From an uncultured Flavobacteriales bacterium (GTDB taxonomy: Bacteria > Bacteroidota > Bacteroidia > Flavobacteriales > Crocinitomicaceae): a stretch of 29,251 nt of DNA. The notes beneath the pieces are model-generated. The model saw only the letters and a list, made by a program, of their open reading frames with translations, made no database searches and was not told the origin of the DNA. The stretch covers positions 1 to 29,251 of the forward strand of contig CAMLIF010000038.1 of the NCBI GenBank assembly GCA_946479985.1, read 5' to 3'. Shown here one piece after another: positions 1 through 7,332 of the stretch. The position numbers were made by a program, and so were the translations under genes. Within the stretch, counting starts at the first letter, position 1. Each line of letters starts with the position of its first letter.

Positions 1-1
1 C

Positions 2-1513
2 TTTTCAAATCTCTTTGCACAATCGGTCATTCGAGATCTGAGAATTAATCTGTTCAACCATTTGACTACGTTCCGGATGCGCTATTTCGACAAAACTCCG
101 GTTGGAAATCTGGTAACGCGTGTTGTTTCAGATATTGAAGCTATTTCTGAGGTTTTCTCTGCCGGATTCATAGATATTTTCGGCGACATGCTGATGCTGA
201 TTTTCATTCTCAGCTACATGTTCTTCCAAAACTGGTACCTGTCAATATTAACGCTCGTGCCAATTCCAATTTTGCTTATTGCCACACGCATTTTCGCGAA
301 AGCTATGCGCAAATCATTTCAGCAGGAAAGCAGCGCGGTATCTAAGCTCAATACATTTATCCAGGAACGATTAACCGGAATGAGCCTTGTGCAATTGTTT
401 AACCGGGAAAAGCATGAGATGAAGGCTTTCGACGAGGTGAACAAACAACATCGCACTGCACACATAAACGCCGTTTGGGCATTTTCCATTTTCTTTCCGG
501 TGGTTGAGATCTTAAGTTCACTATCCATTGCATTCCTCATTGTTTGGGTGGCAATGGCAACGGGAAATGTGGAAGCTAAGACTAAAGGCGATTATTACAG
601 TCAGATCGTCACATTTACCCTCTATATTCAAATGGTTTATCGACCTATTCGCCAGCTGGCAGATAAGTACAACATTCTGCAGCGTGGAATTGTACGCGCC
701 GAACGTGTTTTAGAAGCTCTTGATACAGTTGAACACACACAACTTGCAGGAAACGTTACAGATTGTAATTTCCAGGCACCTCTGACGTTGAAAGACGTGT
801 ATTTCGCCTACACCGACGAGCAGTGGGTACTTAAAAACCTGAATTTGACCATCGAACCGGGAAAGATGGTCGCTTTTGTAGGAGCTACAGGGGCAGGAAA
901 AACATCAATAGTAAATTTGCTGAGCCGTTTTTACGAATATCAAAAAGGAACCATTCATATTGGCGAAACCGAATTGAACGATATTGATCTGAACGTTTTA
1001 CGACGGAACATTGCCATTGTTCTTCAGGATGTGTTCTTATTTTCCGACACCGTTCATAACAACATTACTTTAGGAAACGAAGACATTTCACGTGATGATG
1101 TGATTATTGCGGCAAAAGCTGTTGGTGCTCACGACTTTATTGAGAAACTTCCCGGCGGTTATGATTTTGTAGTTGGTGAACGCGGTGGAATTTTATCTGT
1201 TGGTCAGCGTCAGCTCATTGCATTTATCAGAGCATACGTTTACAATCCGCATATTTTGATTTTGGACGAAGCCACTTCAAGTGTCGACAGTGAATCTGAA
1301 GCCCTGATCCAAAAAGCAACCCAGGAAATAACAAAGGGAAGAACTTCTATTGTTATTGCGCATAGATTGTCGACTATTCAGGCCGCCGACAGAATCATTG
1401 TTTTGGAAAAAGGGGAAATTAAAGAATCAGGTTCACACAAAGAACTGCTGGAACAGGAAGGTTACTATAAACGTTTGTTCGATATGCAATTCAAAAGCAC
1501 CACGATTCTATAA
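2..1513 (+). CDS. ABC exporter, fused permease-ATPase (5' truncated by window edge)
   Basis: This is the C-terminal part of a type I ABC exporter of the MsbA/MdlB kind: membrane segments followed by a nucleotide-binding domain that drives export of lipids, peptides or drugs across the inner membrane. The frame is open to the left edge, so the true start lies outside the window; the TTG at 62 is only an internal codon. Residues counted from base 62: membrane helices near 38-75 and 140-170, Walker A GATGAGKTS at 274-282, Q-loop LQD at 321-323, signature LSVGQ at 378-382, Walker B ILILDE near 398-403, and H-loop histidine 434. The signature is LSVGQ, not the usual LSGGQ, while Walker B glutamate and the H-loop are intact, so ATP hydrolysis looks feasible. 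The partner, if it is a heterodimer, and the substrate cannot be told from this fragment. Confidence 0.93.
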   Translation, partial: FSNLFAQSVIRDLRINLFNHLTTFRMRYFDKTPVGNLVTRVVSDIEAISEVFSAGFIDIFGDMLMLIFILSYMFFQNWYLSILTLVPIPILLIATRIFAKAMRKSFQQESSAVSKLNTFIQERLTGMSLVQLFNREKHEMKAFDEVNKQHRTAHINAVWAFSIFFPVVEILSSLSIAFLIVWVAMATGNVEAKTKGDYYSQIVTFTLYIQMVYRPIRQLADKYNILQRGIVRAERVLEALDTVEHTQLAGNVTDCNFQAPLTLKDVYFAYTDEQWVLKNLNLTIEPGKMVAFVGATGAGKTSIVNLLSRFYEYQKGTIHIGETELNDIDLNVLRRNIAIVLQDVFLFSDTVHNNITLGNEDISRDDVIIAAKAVGAHDFIEKLPGGYDFVVGERGGILSVGQRQLIAFIRAYVYNPHILILDEATSSVDSESEALIQKATQEITKGRTSIVIAHRLSTIQAADRIIVLEKGEIKESGSHKELLEQEGYYKRLFDMQFKSTTIL

Positions 1514-1546
1514 ACGGCTTTCTCAACCTGGAAGAATGCTTTTTCT

Positions 1547-1554
1547 TACCTTTG
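1547..1554 (+). promoter_or_regulatory. Candidate Bacteroidota -7 box for the substrate-binding-like gene
   Basis: TACCTTTG matches the Bacteroidota -7 consensus TAnnTTTG exactly and lies 38 bases before the ATG at 1593. No good TTTG sits 17-23 bases upstream; the nearest is TTTC at 1519-1522, one mismatch and slightly too far. It suggests that this gene has its own promoter after the ABC exporter gene. Confidence 0.4.
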
Positions 1555-1592
1555 TTCAGAAAATATATTTTATTTAGATATTTGTTTGAAAA

Positions 1593-2453
1593 ATGAACAC
1601 AGTAGGACTAAAAATCGGGGGTGTTCCCGAGCATTTCAATTTACCCTGGAGACTGGCAATTGAAGAAGGTAAATTCAATGAAATCGGGTTAAACCTGCAT
1701 TGGTCCGACATGACCGGTGGAACAGGACAAATGATTCGCGGGCTGGAAAGTGGTTCAATTGACATTGCAGTTCTTCTAACAGAGGGAATTACAAAAGCCA
1801 TTCTGGAAGGATTGAAAGCGAAAATTGTACAAGTTTATGTAGTGAGTCCGTTACATTGGGGAATTCATGTACCCGCAAAATCATCTATTGAAACCCGTGA
1901 CGATTTGAAGAACGGAACCTTTGCTATTTCTCGTTTTGGTTCAGGATCACATTTGATGTCATACGTTTTAGCTGATCAGGAAAACTGGAAATTAGACCAA
2001 TTGAAATTCAATGTCATAGGAGATATTTATGGTGGTCTGTGGGCATTGGAAAACAATGAAGCCCAGGCTTTTTTGTGGGAGCGATACACTACTTTTCCGT
2101 TTGTGGAACAAGGTAAATGCAGACATATTGACGACGTTGTTACACCCTGGCCCTGTTTTGTAATTGCAGTTCGGGAGGAAGTTCTTGAAAAACATTCCGG
2201 TTTAATTACTGAAATGTGCAAGGTTGTTAACAAGCGTGCTCAAAAAGTAAAAACAGACAAACACACTGCCGAAGTGATTTCATGGCGTTATAACCTGCGA
2301 ATGGACCAGGTAAAACAATGGTTGAAACAAACCGATTGGAATTATGATGGTATAGAATATCCGCTTGCTTTTGAAAAAACCACGCACTATTTAAAGAAAT
2401 TGAATTTGCTTTCGGAAGAAAATGCGGAGAATTGGCGGGAAAAACTGTTTTAA
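1593..2453 (+). CDS. Substrate-binding-like protein (NMT1/THI5, SsuA-type fold) without signal peptide
   Basis: The 286-aa product resembles type 2 periplasmic-binding proteins of the NMT1/THI5/SsuA group. It opens with a strand and the run GGVPEHFNLPWRLAIEEGKF, typical of the first lobe. Then come the GGTGQMIRGLESGSIDIAVLL segment, which matches the family pattern of sampling a substrate and counting on a target, and a second lobe with SRFGSGSHLM. There is no signal peptide, lipobox or membrane segment, so the protein should be cytosolic, unlike transporter-linked binding proteins. No permease or ATPase gene for such a system adjoins it; the exporter upstream is of the wrong type. This fits the Ca3427-like soluble subfamily, whose role is not settled in my knowledge. 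The ligand is unknown. Confidence 0.75.
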   Translation: MNTVGLKIGGVPEHFNLPWRLAIEEGKFNEIGLNLHWSDMTGGTGQMIRGLESGSIDIAVLLTEGITKAILEGLKAKIVQVYVVSPLHWGIHVPAKSSIETRDDLKNGTFAISRFGSGSHLMSYVLADQENWKLDQLKFNVIGDIYGGLWALENNEAQAFLWERYTTFPFVEQGKCRHIDDVVTPWPCFVIAVREEVLEKHSGLITEMCKVVNKRAQKVKTDKHTAEVISWRYNLRMDQVKQWLKQTDWNYDGIEYPLAFEKTTHYLKKLNLLSEENAENWREKLF

Positions 2454-2470
2454 TTTAAAATGGAGAATTT

Positions 2471-2520
2471 AAAATTGAAAAGTAGATAACTGAACACGGT
2501 CGAAGTTGTTTTTCAATTTT
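2471..2520. terminator. Candidate bidirectional stem-loop between convergent genes
   Basis: AAAATTGAAAA at 2471-2481 pairs perfectly with TTTTCAATTTT at 2510-2520 (11 bp, 28-nt loop). It lies in the 87-base gap between the stop codons of the genes ending at 2453 (+) and 2541 (-). A second small stem, GGTCCG/CGGATC with loop CCGTGT, sits at 2521-2538. The AT-rich stem with a large loop is not a classic GC-rich terminator, so its function is tentative. Confidence 0.35.
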
Positions 2521-2540
2521 GGTCCGCCGTGTCGGATCAA

Positions 2541-2855
2541 TTAATTCTGCCACCGCTCCTGGTCCTGATAATCGTAAGCACCTTGTTTCTTGCGTTGTTT
2601 GGCTGCCTTACGTTGTTGTTTTTCGCTTTTCTTGATTCTTTTTTTGGCTTCTTTGGTCTGTAACTTCCAGAACGCTTTTTTGGCTTGTTTCATTTCGCGT
2701 TTGGAAGCTTTGGCTTGTTTTTTCTCCTTTTTAGCCATTTGTTTTTCCGCCTCTTCAACTGAACTTGGTGTGTTCTCAGGAGATGAACTTCTACAGCCTG
2801 CAATATTTAATGCTGTAAACAATAGAATTAACTGAAAAAACGTTCTTACCTTCAT
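2541..2855 (-). CDS. Small lysine-rich lipoprotein
   Basis: This 104-aa product has a lipoprotein signal peptide: charged start MKVR, hydrophobic core, and lipobox IAGC with Cys21. The mature part is extremely basic and low in complexity. After a short Ser/Pro/Glu stretch, residues from about 38 to 92 are dominated by Lys, Ala, Gln and Arg in repeated KK-A/Q-AK patterns, predicted as one long charged helix. The end QDQERWQN is more ordinary. I recognise no family. Such a helix could bind peptidoglycan, LPS or nucleic acid at the envelope, but that is a guess. It is divergent from the lipoprotein gene at 2872, with only 16 bases between the start codons, so each promoter must lie inside the other gene's coding end. 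Confidence 0.75.
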   Translation of the reverse strand: MKVRTFFQLILLFTALNIAGCRSSSPENTPSSVEEAEKQMAKKEKKQAKASKREMKQAKKAFWKLQTKEAKKRIKKSEKQQRKAAKQRKKQGAYDYQDQERWQN

Positions 2856-2871
2856 TCCAAAAAATTAGCTC

Positions 2872-3303
2872 ATGCGTGTTGTGAAGTTACAAATCTTTTT
2901 ACTTTTCACCTTATTCCTTTTTGCAGGGTGTAAGAAAAATAATCAGCATCCCGTTCCCAGTATTGCTTTTGATTTTCAAATAGACATGACACTTCCATCC
3001 TACTCTTCTTTAAACGGAGTTGGCGGTTGGTGTTATGTAAACGGAGGCATCAAAGGAATTGTGGTTTACAGAAAGTCGTATGACGATTTTGTAGCATGGG
3101 AAAGACAAAGCCCGGAAGATGAAGCCGGGACTTGCGAAACAGGATTAGTCACGAATGAAGACAATTTTTTACAGCTCGATGATCCGTGTTCAGACGCACA
3201 ATTCTCGCTTTACGACGGATCACCGATTGCCAATTCGGAATGGGGATTGCGCGGCTACCTCATCCAATGGGACGGCAGTAACATTCTGCGGATTTCGAAT
3301 TAA
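2872..3303 (+). CDS. Rieske-like small lipoprotein lacking cluster ligands
   Basis: This 143-aa lipoprotein has lipobox LFAGC with Cys20. The mature part follows the layout of short Bacteroidota Rieske-like lipoproteins: GGWCYVNGGIKGIVVYR (about 51-67), an AWER segment where the first ligand pair would be expected, Cys88, then DPCSDAQFSLYDGSPI (about 104-119) resembling the second ligand loop, then a closing strand (RGYLIQW). A true Rieske site needs CxH and CxxH; here only single cysteines at 88 and 106 remain and no histidine is near, so a [2Fe-2S] cluster is unlikely. A GTG at 2881 is an alternative start that gives a more compact signal peptide. It ends 11 bases before the convergent gene at 3315. 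Confidence 0.7.
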   Translation: MRVVKLQIFLLFTLFLFAGCKKNNQHPVPSIAFDFQIDMTLPSYSSLNGVGGWCYVNGGIKGIVVYRKSYDDFVAWERQSPEDEAGTCETGLVTNEDNFLQLDDPCSDAQFSLYDGSPIANSEWGLRGYLIQWDGSNILRISN

Positions 3304-3314
3304 ATAAATTTCTG

Positions 3315-4355
3315 TTAGCGCTTTGCCAGGAAATTAAACGTATATCCAATACCAAGTTCCAAAGCAAAATTGATGTTCTTCACAAATCCGGGTAAATATT
3401 TCACTGCGTAATTCATTGAAACTCCTGATTTCTTACTCATGAAATTCTGTCCGAATTCTGCCCCGATAGCCAGCTTTTTATTTTGCTTGTCAATTGATGC
3501 GCGACTAACATAACGTTCATTAGCGCTTGAGTAATAGTAATTATTCTGCGTTGTTGCTCCAACCGGGGCATACACATCATCGAACTCATTTTGAACGGCA
3601 AACATCACGTTGAAATAGGTGGTTTTAATTTCTGAATTCTGACGATTTCCATAACCTTCAAAATTTCCTTTAAAATCGAATGCCCGTGTATATGTTATTC
3701 CCGTTTTAATAAATTTATATGTCTGCATACTTGACATGGAAGCAAGAGAAGAAAAAGTTCGTACTTCACCGGGAATTTCCACAAATTCAGCGGAAAGATC
3801 CATCCGGTTCATATTATACCAGGTAAACCCCTGAGTGTAACCTACATTAAATCCGATTTTCTTTAAGAATGTTACAGGAACATCCGTTACATACGAAGTA
3901 TTTCCGGAAGTTTTCAAATGAATTCTCGCCTCCCCTTTACTTTCAGTCAGATTAAAGAAATAGGTTGTGATTAAATTAAATTCCTGTGCTTTCTGCGCTT
4001 TATTCACTGAATAAATATGATCCTGGTTCGGATACTCGCTGAATTCGTATGAATCGGGTAATAACTTATCTCCCAACCCGAATTTGTACCTTGCTGCAAC
4101 CTGGAAGTTTAAAAAGTGAAATGTTCCGGCAACATTTGCATCGTAGAGCGAGGAATTAATCGGTGAAGCCGTTCCGTTCCAAATTGGAATTGACAATGCA
4201 GCAAGTTTCAGATTACGAGGTTTATCGGAAATAACGGAATAAGAAATTGCTTTTTCATCGCCGTTTTTATTTGAAAGATTCAATTTTTCAGGCTCTTCCT
4301 GACCAAAAGAGAACGATGCGCCCAATACCAGAGCAAGTGTAATTATGTGTTTCAT
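3315..4355 (-). CDS. Exported beta-barrel-like outer membrane protein, unknown role
   Basis: This 346-aa product starts with a clear Sec signal peptide (MKHIITLALVLGASFSFGQ, cut before or near Gln19). The rest is rich in alternating polar and hydrophobic stretches with many Tyr, Phe and Asn, and ends with strands such as ALELGIGYTFNFLAKR, typical of outer membrane beta-barrels, although the last residue is Arg rather than Phe. There is no lipobox and no internal membrane helix. It starts 9 bases after the stop of the lipoprotein gene at 4365-4952, so the two are almost certainly co-transcribed and may form a barrel plus surface lipoprotein pair. I recognise no named family, and the ligand or cargo is unknown. 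Confidence 0.75.
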   Translation of the reverse strand: MKHIITLALVLGASFSFGQEEPEKLNLSNKNGDEKAISYSVISDKPRNLKLAALSIPIWNGTASPINSSLYDANVAGTFHFLNFQVAARYKFGLGDKLLPDSYEFSEYPNQDHIYSVNKAQKAQEFNLITTYFFNLTESKGEARIHLKTSGNTSYVTDVPVTFLKKIGFNVGYTQGFTWYNMNRMDLSAEFVEIPGEVRTFSSLASMSSMQTYKFIKTGITYTRAFDFKGNFEGYGNRQNSEIKTTYFNVMFAVQNEFDDVYAPVGATTQNNYYYSSANERYVSRASIDKQNKKLAIGAEFGQNFMSKKSGVSMNYAVKYLPGFVKNINFALELGIGYTFNFLAKR

Positions 4356-4364
4356 GATCCGGGA

Positions 4365-4952
4365 TTAGTTTGATGAAAGAAATCTGCCATTTGAAATAAC
4401 GTATCCGCCTTGGGACGAAATATCCATGAAAATGTCACAGAATTCAATCGTTAATTTCCCGTTTTCACGATTCAAATGAACCGATCCGGAATAAGCAGTA
4501 TTCGTAGTGCTTCCGTTTACAAATTCCAGTTTCACTTCTCCGGCTTCCAGATTAAATTCACTTACCGGGTGCCCGGCAAAAACAGTAGGTTCTTCTTCGG
4601 CAAATGTGGCACGGATTATTTTGTTCCCGTTGGTTCCGGTAATCACCAATTTTCCTGAAACGATTGCCGTTGTTATTGAAGGCGCCGGAAAACTGTAGAT
4701 GTCTGTCCCGGAATTGCTAATCCGGATTTCATTATCCACAAGCTCATAATCACAATCGGCATGGCTTAAGGTACACGGAACGCAAGTTGGTCCGCAATCA
4801 ACATCATCTTCTCCTTCATCCATTATTCCGTTCGAGCAAAGAGCACTATAAACTGTTACACCATTTCGCTCTTCTACCGGTACAACTTTCCGGCAAGATC
4901 CACATAGAAAAAGTGAAATTGATACAAGAATCAGCAGACTTGATTTTTTCAT
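4365..4952 (-). CDS. Lipoprotein with a Cys-rich CxNGIxDxGExDVDCG motif
   Basis: This 195-aa lipoprotein has lipobox LCGSC with Cys20. Just after it lies a compact cysteine motif at about 39-61: CSNGIMDEGEDDVDCG followed by PTCVPC. This is a common small module in exported Bacteroidota and myxobacterial proteins (C-NG-xx-D-GE-xx-VDCGG-C-C), probably stabilised by disulphides or a bound cation through its acidic residues. The remaining 130 residues look like a beta-rich domain ending with strands near EFCDIFMDISSQGGYVISNG. It is the first gene of an operon with the barrel-like protein at 3315-4355, 9 bases downstream. The function is unknown. The start is the ATG giving a normal signal peptide. 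Confidence 0.75.
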   Translation of the reverse strand: MKKSSLLILVSISLFLCGSCRKVVPVEERNGVTVYSALCSNGIMDEGEDDVDCGPTCVPCTLSHADCDYELVDNEIRISNSGTDIYSFPAPSITTAIVSGKLVITGTNGNKIIRATFAEEEPTVFAGHPVSEFNLEAGEVKLEFVNGSTTNTAYSGSVHLNRENGKLTIEFCDIFMDISSQGGYVISNGRFLSSN

Positions 4953-5163
4953 TGGGTTACTATTTGCTTTAAAATTAGTGTTATTTACAACTCTCTATGT
5001 TCGAAAACCAGGATGGTAAACAAAGAAAATTACATTTTAATTCCAGCCTTTCACTTTGTTTCAAATACCGAAGGATCAATTCCTGATACGCTTGAAGTTT
5101 TTGATAAATTTCCGCACTTCGTTTTTCTTATCATTGGATGATTACAATATAAATCCCAATGCC

Positions 5164-5682
5164 ATGAAACGTTCGCTACACTTCGTATTATTCATCTGCC
5201 TGTTTTCATTTTCCTCTTATGCTCAAGACGCAAGCATCACCGGTTTAACTATTCAGGACAGCACCGTTATTGCAAACATGCCGGAATGGGTAAAACCAAT
5301 TCTGGAGAAATCCGCCCAGGTCAAAACACATAAAATCATTTCGAGTTACAACCCGCTTTATTTTGAAGCCGATTTTACCGGCGACAAACTGATAGACATT
5401 GCATTTTTTGTTGAAAACACAGTTGATCACACAAAAGGAGTAATGATTGTAAACAGCGGTAAAAATCTGGTTTACATTGTGGGTTGCGGAAATCCGACAG
5501 AAATGGGTTCATCGTTTACCAATTTCCCAAGTTGGTTTATTTTCCGAGGGAAAACAATTTTTAATCAGTCGAAGAAAAAGGTTTCAATAACCAATCCGGC
5601 CATTCAATTAAAAGGAACAAAAGAAACAAACCTGATCATTTACTGGTCTAAAACGAAGTACAAGACTTTTATTCAGCAATGA
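5164..5682 (+). CDS. Small exported protein, unknown role
   Basis: This 172-aa product starts at MKRSLHFVLF with a signal peptide ending near SYAQDA. An in-frame extension back to 5056 exists, but it has no signal-peptide logic and would bury this one, so the ATG at 5164 is preferred. The mature protein has an FG-GAP-like stretch, DFTGDKLIDIAFFVEN, around residues 64-79. That stretch is often found in Bacteroidota proteins that wrap a DxxGDxxxDxA calcium-loop pattern, but only one copy is visible, so a propeller is unlikely. A single Cys lies in the segment VGCGNPTEMGS. Its stop codon directly abuts the stop codon of the convergent glycosyltransferase gene at 5683. Confidence 0.7.
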   Translation: MKRSLHFVLFICLFSFSSYAQDASITGLTIQDSTVIANMPEWVKPILEKSAQVKTHKIISSYNPLYFEADFTGDKLIDIAFFVENTVDHTKGVMIVNSGKNLVYIVGCGNPTEMGSSFTNFPSWFIFRGKTIFNQSKKKVSITNPAIQLKGTKETNLIIYWSKTKYKTFIQQ

Positions 5683-7179
5683 TTATTTCGCTTCGGTCTT
5701 CCAGATCTCAACATACGAATTGGAGTTTCGCGGGTTGATCCCATGCAGGAATTCGTCTACAAAACTTGGTTCAATCTGAGCTTCTCTTCGCATATTCGGG
5801 TAGAATGTTTTGAAACTTTCAATTCTTTCAGGAAGGTTTTTTTGACCGAAAAAGAAGATGTAATCCTGTTTTTGCTGCGTATAATAACTCGGCGGATTGA
5901 TTGTATCGGTACTCCATCTTTCGGAAATAGCATAACTCCATTTACCCGAATAGAAGAACGGCATCATTTCCGGATTCGTTTCACCTGTTGCTTCAATGAG
6001 AATGCTTTCGTTTCCTTTTACTTTTCCGTGCAATGCGTACATGGTGTTCACACGCGATTTTTTAGACGGCATAACTGTAATTAGACACAACAGGGGAATG
6101 TTGAGAATCCAGAATGCAACCCACGAAATTTTCCAGAAACCATTCCAGAATTTGCGCGTTCGAAGCTGCTCAATTCCTAAAAAGATAAGAACTACTACTA
6201 ACGGGAAAATGGTCAGAATGAAACGTTCCTGTCTGTTAGGAAAAACGGAATGGAACAATAAAAAGGCGAACGTCGGAATAAACAGCACCAGGTATTTTCT
6301 TGCCGCTTTGAAATAGGCAATAAGTGCCAAAATTCCGAGCGGGAATAACATGAAACCGAATAACACATAAAAATACATGAAGTAATTGCTGTTCTTCATA
6401 TAGCCAACGCCTTCATTCATATTATAAACAACGTAGCCTTTAAACTCAGCAAACGGATAACCCCAAATAAAATAATCTACCACTCCTTGTGTGAGGCAGA
6501 ACATTACCAGCGAACCGGCAGTCATTAAGATCAGTTTTCGCCATTCCATTTTAAAGAGGTAGTAAATTCCCAATCCTACTGCATAAATGGCAATCTGATA
6601 ACGGAATGAGATAGCTACTCCGATTAACAATCCGGCATAAAACAAAGCGTTTTTTCGGTTTTCCTGCAGAGAAAGCCAAACGGCCCACATCAGGAACGGA
6701 ATACTGACAACTTCAACCAGGTTTCTAACCGCAAGGAAGGGCAATGCCCAGAATAATGCCAGCACCCAGCCCACGTAAACAGCATTCTTTTTATTCGATA
6801 ATTTTTCGGTGATTAAGTACCCGAATTTGATAATGAGCAAGGAAAGCAGTGCGTGGATCACACGATTGATCAGCATCAGTAATTTTGGGTCTGAAATTCC
6901 GATTGCCTTACACAAGGAGAAGAAAATATAGTTTAACCCGACATAAGTGAAACTATGTCCTTCCGGTAGGGATCCGGCCGGTTTGTTCCATGGAAGCCAA
7001 TGGTTGTAGTCGAACCCGTCAGCCCACGATCCTGCGGCTTCAATAATTAAGAAATGGTCATCGTGATTGGCGTAACCCTCCGAAAAAATAGCGGCGATTA
7101 AACGAATTACCAGTCCAACAAACAAAATGGTCTTCAGTGAAGTCCAGTCAATAGTTTTAAATCTTTCCGAAAGCTGCAT
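5683..7179 (-). CDS. GT22-type (Alg9/PIG-B-like) mannosyltransferase family membrane protein
   Basis: This 498-aa polytopic membrane protein has about ten hydrophobic segments and resembles the GT-C glycosyltransferases of family GT22, which use a polyprenyl- or dolichyl-phosphate mannose type donor. Visible family marks are an acidic HDDHF motif in the first extracytoplasmic loop (39-43), R151 with E156 in a membrane segment (VRNLVEVVSIPF), FRYQ at 192-195 and NRQERFILTIFP at 315-326, equivalent to the eukaryotic HKEERF motif. The C-terminal third is a soluble periplasmic-type domain. The acceptor may be an envelope glycan, lipid or protein, but nothing nearby tells which. The start at 7179 lies 28 bases after a large palindromic hairpin (7208-7252) in the leader region. 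Confidence 0.8.
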   Translation of the reverse strand: MQLSERFKTIDWTSLKTILFVGLVIRLIAAIFSEGYANHDDHFLIIEAAGSWADGFDYNHWLPWNKPAGSLPEGHSFTYVGLNYIFFSLCKAIGISDPKLLMLINRVIHALLSLLIIKFGYLITEKLSNKKNAVYVGWVLALFWALPFLAVRNLVEVVSIPFLMWAVWLSLQENRKNALFYAGLLIGVAISFRYQIAIYAVGLGIYYLFKMEWRKLILMTAGSLVMFCLTQGVVDYFIWGYPFAEFKGYVVYNMNEGVGYMKNSNYFMYFYVLFGFMLFPLGILALIAYFKAARKYLVLFIPTFAFLLFHSVFPNRQERFILTIFPLVVVLIFLGIEQLRTRKFWNGFWKISWVAFWILNIPLLCLITVMPSKKSRVNTMYALHGKVKGNESILIEATGETNPEMMPFFYSGKWSYAISERWSTDTINPPSYYTQQKQDYIFFFGQKNLPERIESFKTFYPNMRREAQIEPSFVDEFLHGINPRNSNSYVEIWKTEAK

Positions 7180-7207
7180 ACGGTAAAATTAATGATTCTC
7201 TTGCAAT

Positions 7208-7252
7208 GCACGCGCGTTTTCATGGGGATTAATCCCCATGGAACGCGCGTGC
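7208..7252. repeat. Long palindromic hairpin upstream of the glycosyltransferase gene
   Basis: The outer arms GCACGCGCGTT (7208-7218) and AACGCGCGTGC (7242-7252) are perfectly complementary. They enclose a perfect 20-bp palindrome CATGGGGATTAATCCCCATG at 7221-7240. Between them are two bases on the left (TT) and one on the right (G), so the arms differ by one base. The element is much more GC-rich than its surroundings. Its layout is that of a REP-like or miniature palindromic element. It lies between the terminator at 7263-7293 and the start codon at 7179, so it would be in the leader if transcription reads through. Confidence 0.8.
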
Positions 7253-7262
7253 GTATGAACAC

Positions 7263-7293
7263 AAAAAAAGGAACCTCTTTCGAGATTCCTTTT
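7263..7293 (-). terminator. Rho-independent-type terminator after the secreted protein gene
   Basis: The stem is AAAAGGAA (7266-7273) with TTCCTTTT (7286-7293), then one C/A mismatch and an inner CTC/GAG with loop TTTC. Read on the minus strand it ends in a run of seven T, as expected for the end of the transcript of the gene at 7333-8289. Apart from the loop, it is nearly the same as the hairpin at 8351-8376. Confidence 0.75.
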
Positions 7294-7332
7294 AATATCA
7301 TTCGCCCATTGAAATTGTAAAACAGTGAAAAA

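Noticed and set aside
5056..5163. Longer start for the exported protein at 5164
   Set aside because: The extension is not signal-like and would place the real signal peptide inside the protein.
4953..5163. Promoter or RNA gene in the divergent gap
   Set aside because: TTTG at 5100 and TATCATTG at 5129 have the wrong spacing and a mismatch; nothing else in the 211 bases was convincing.
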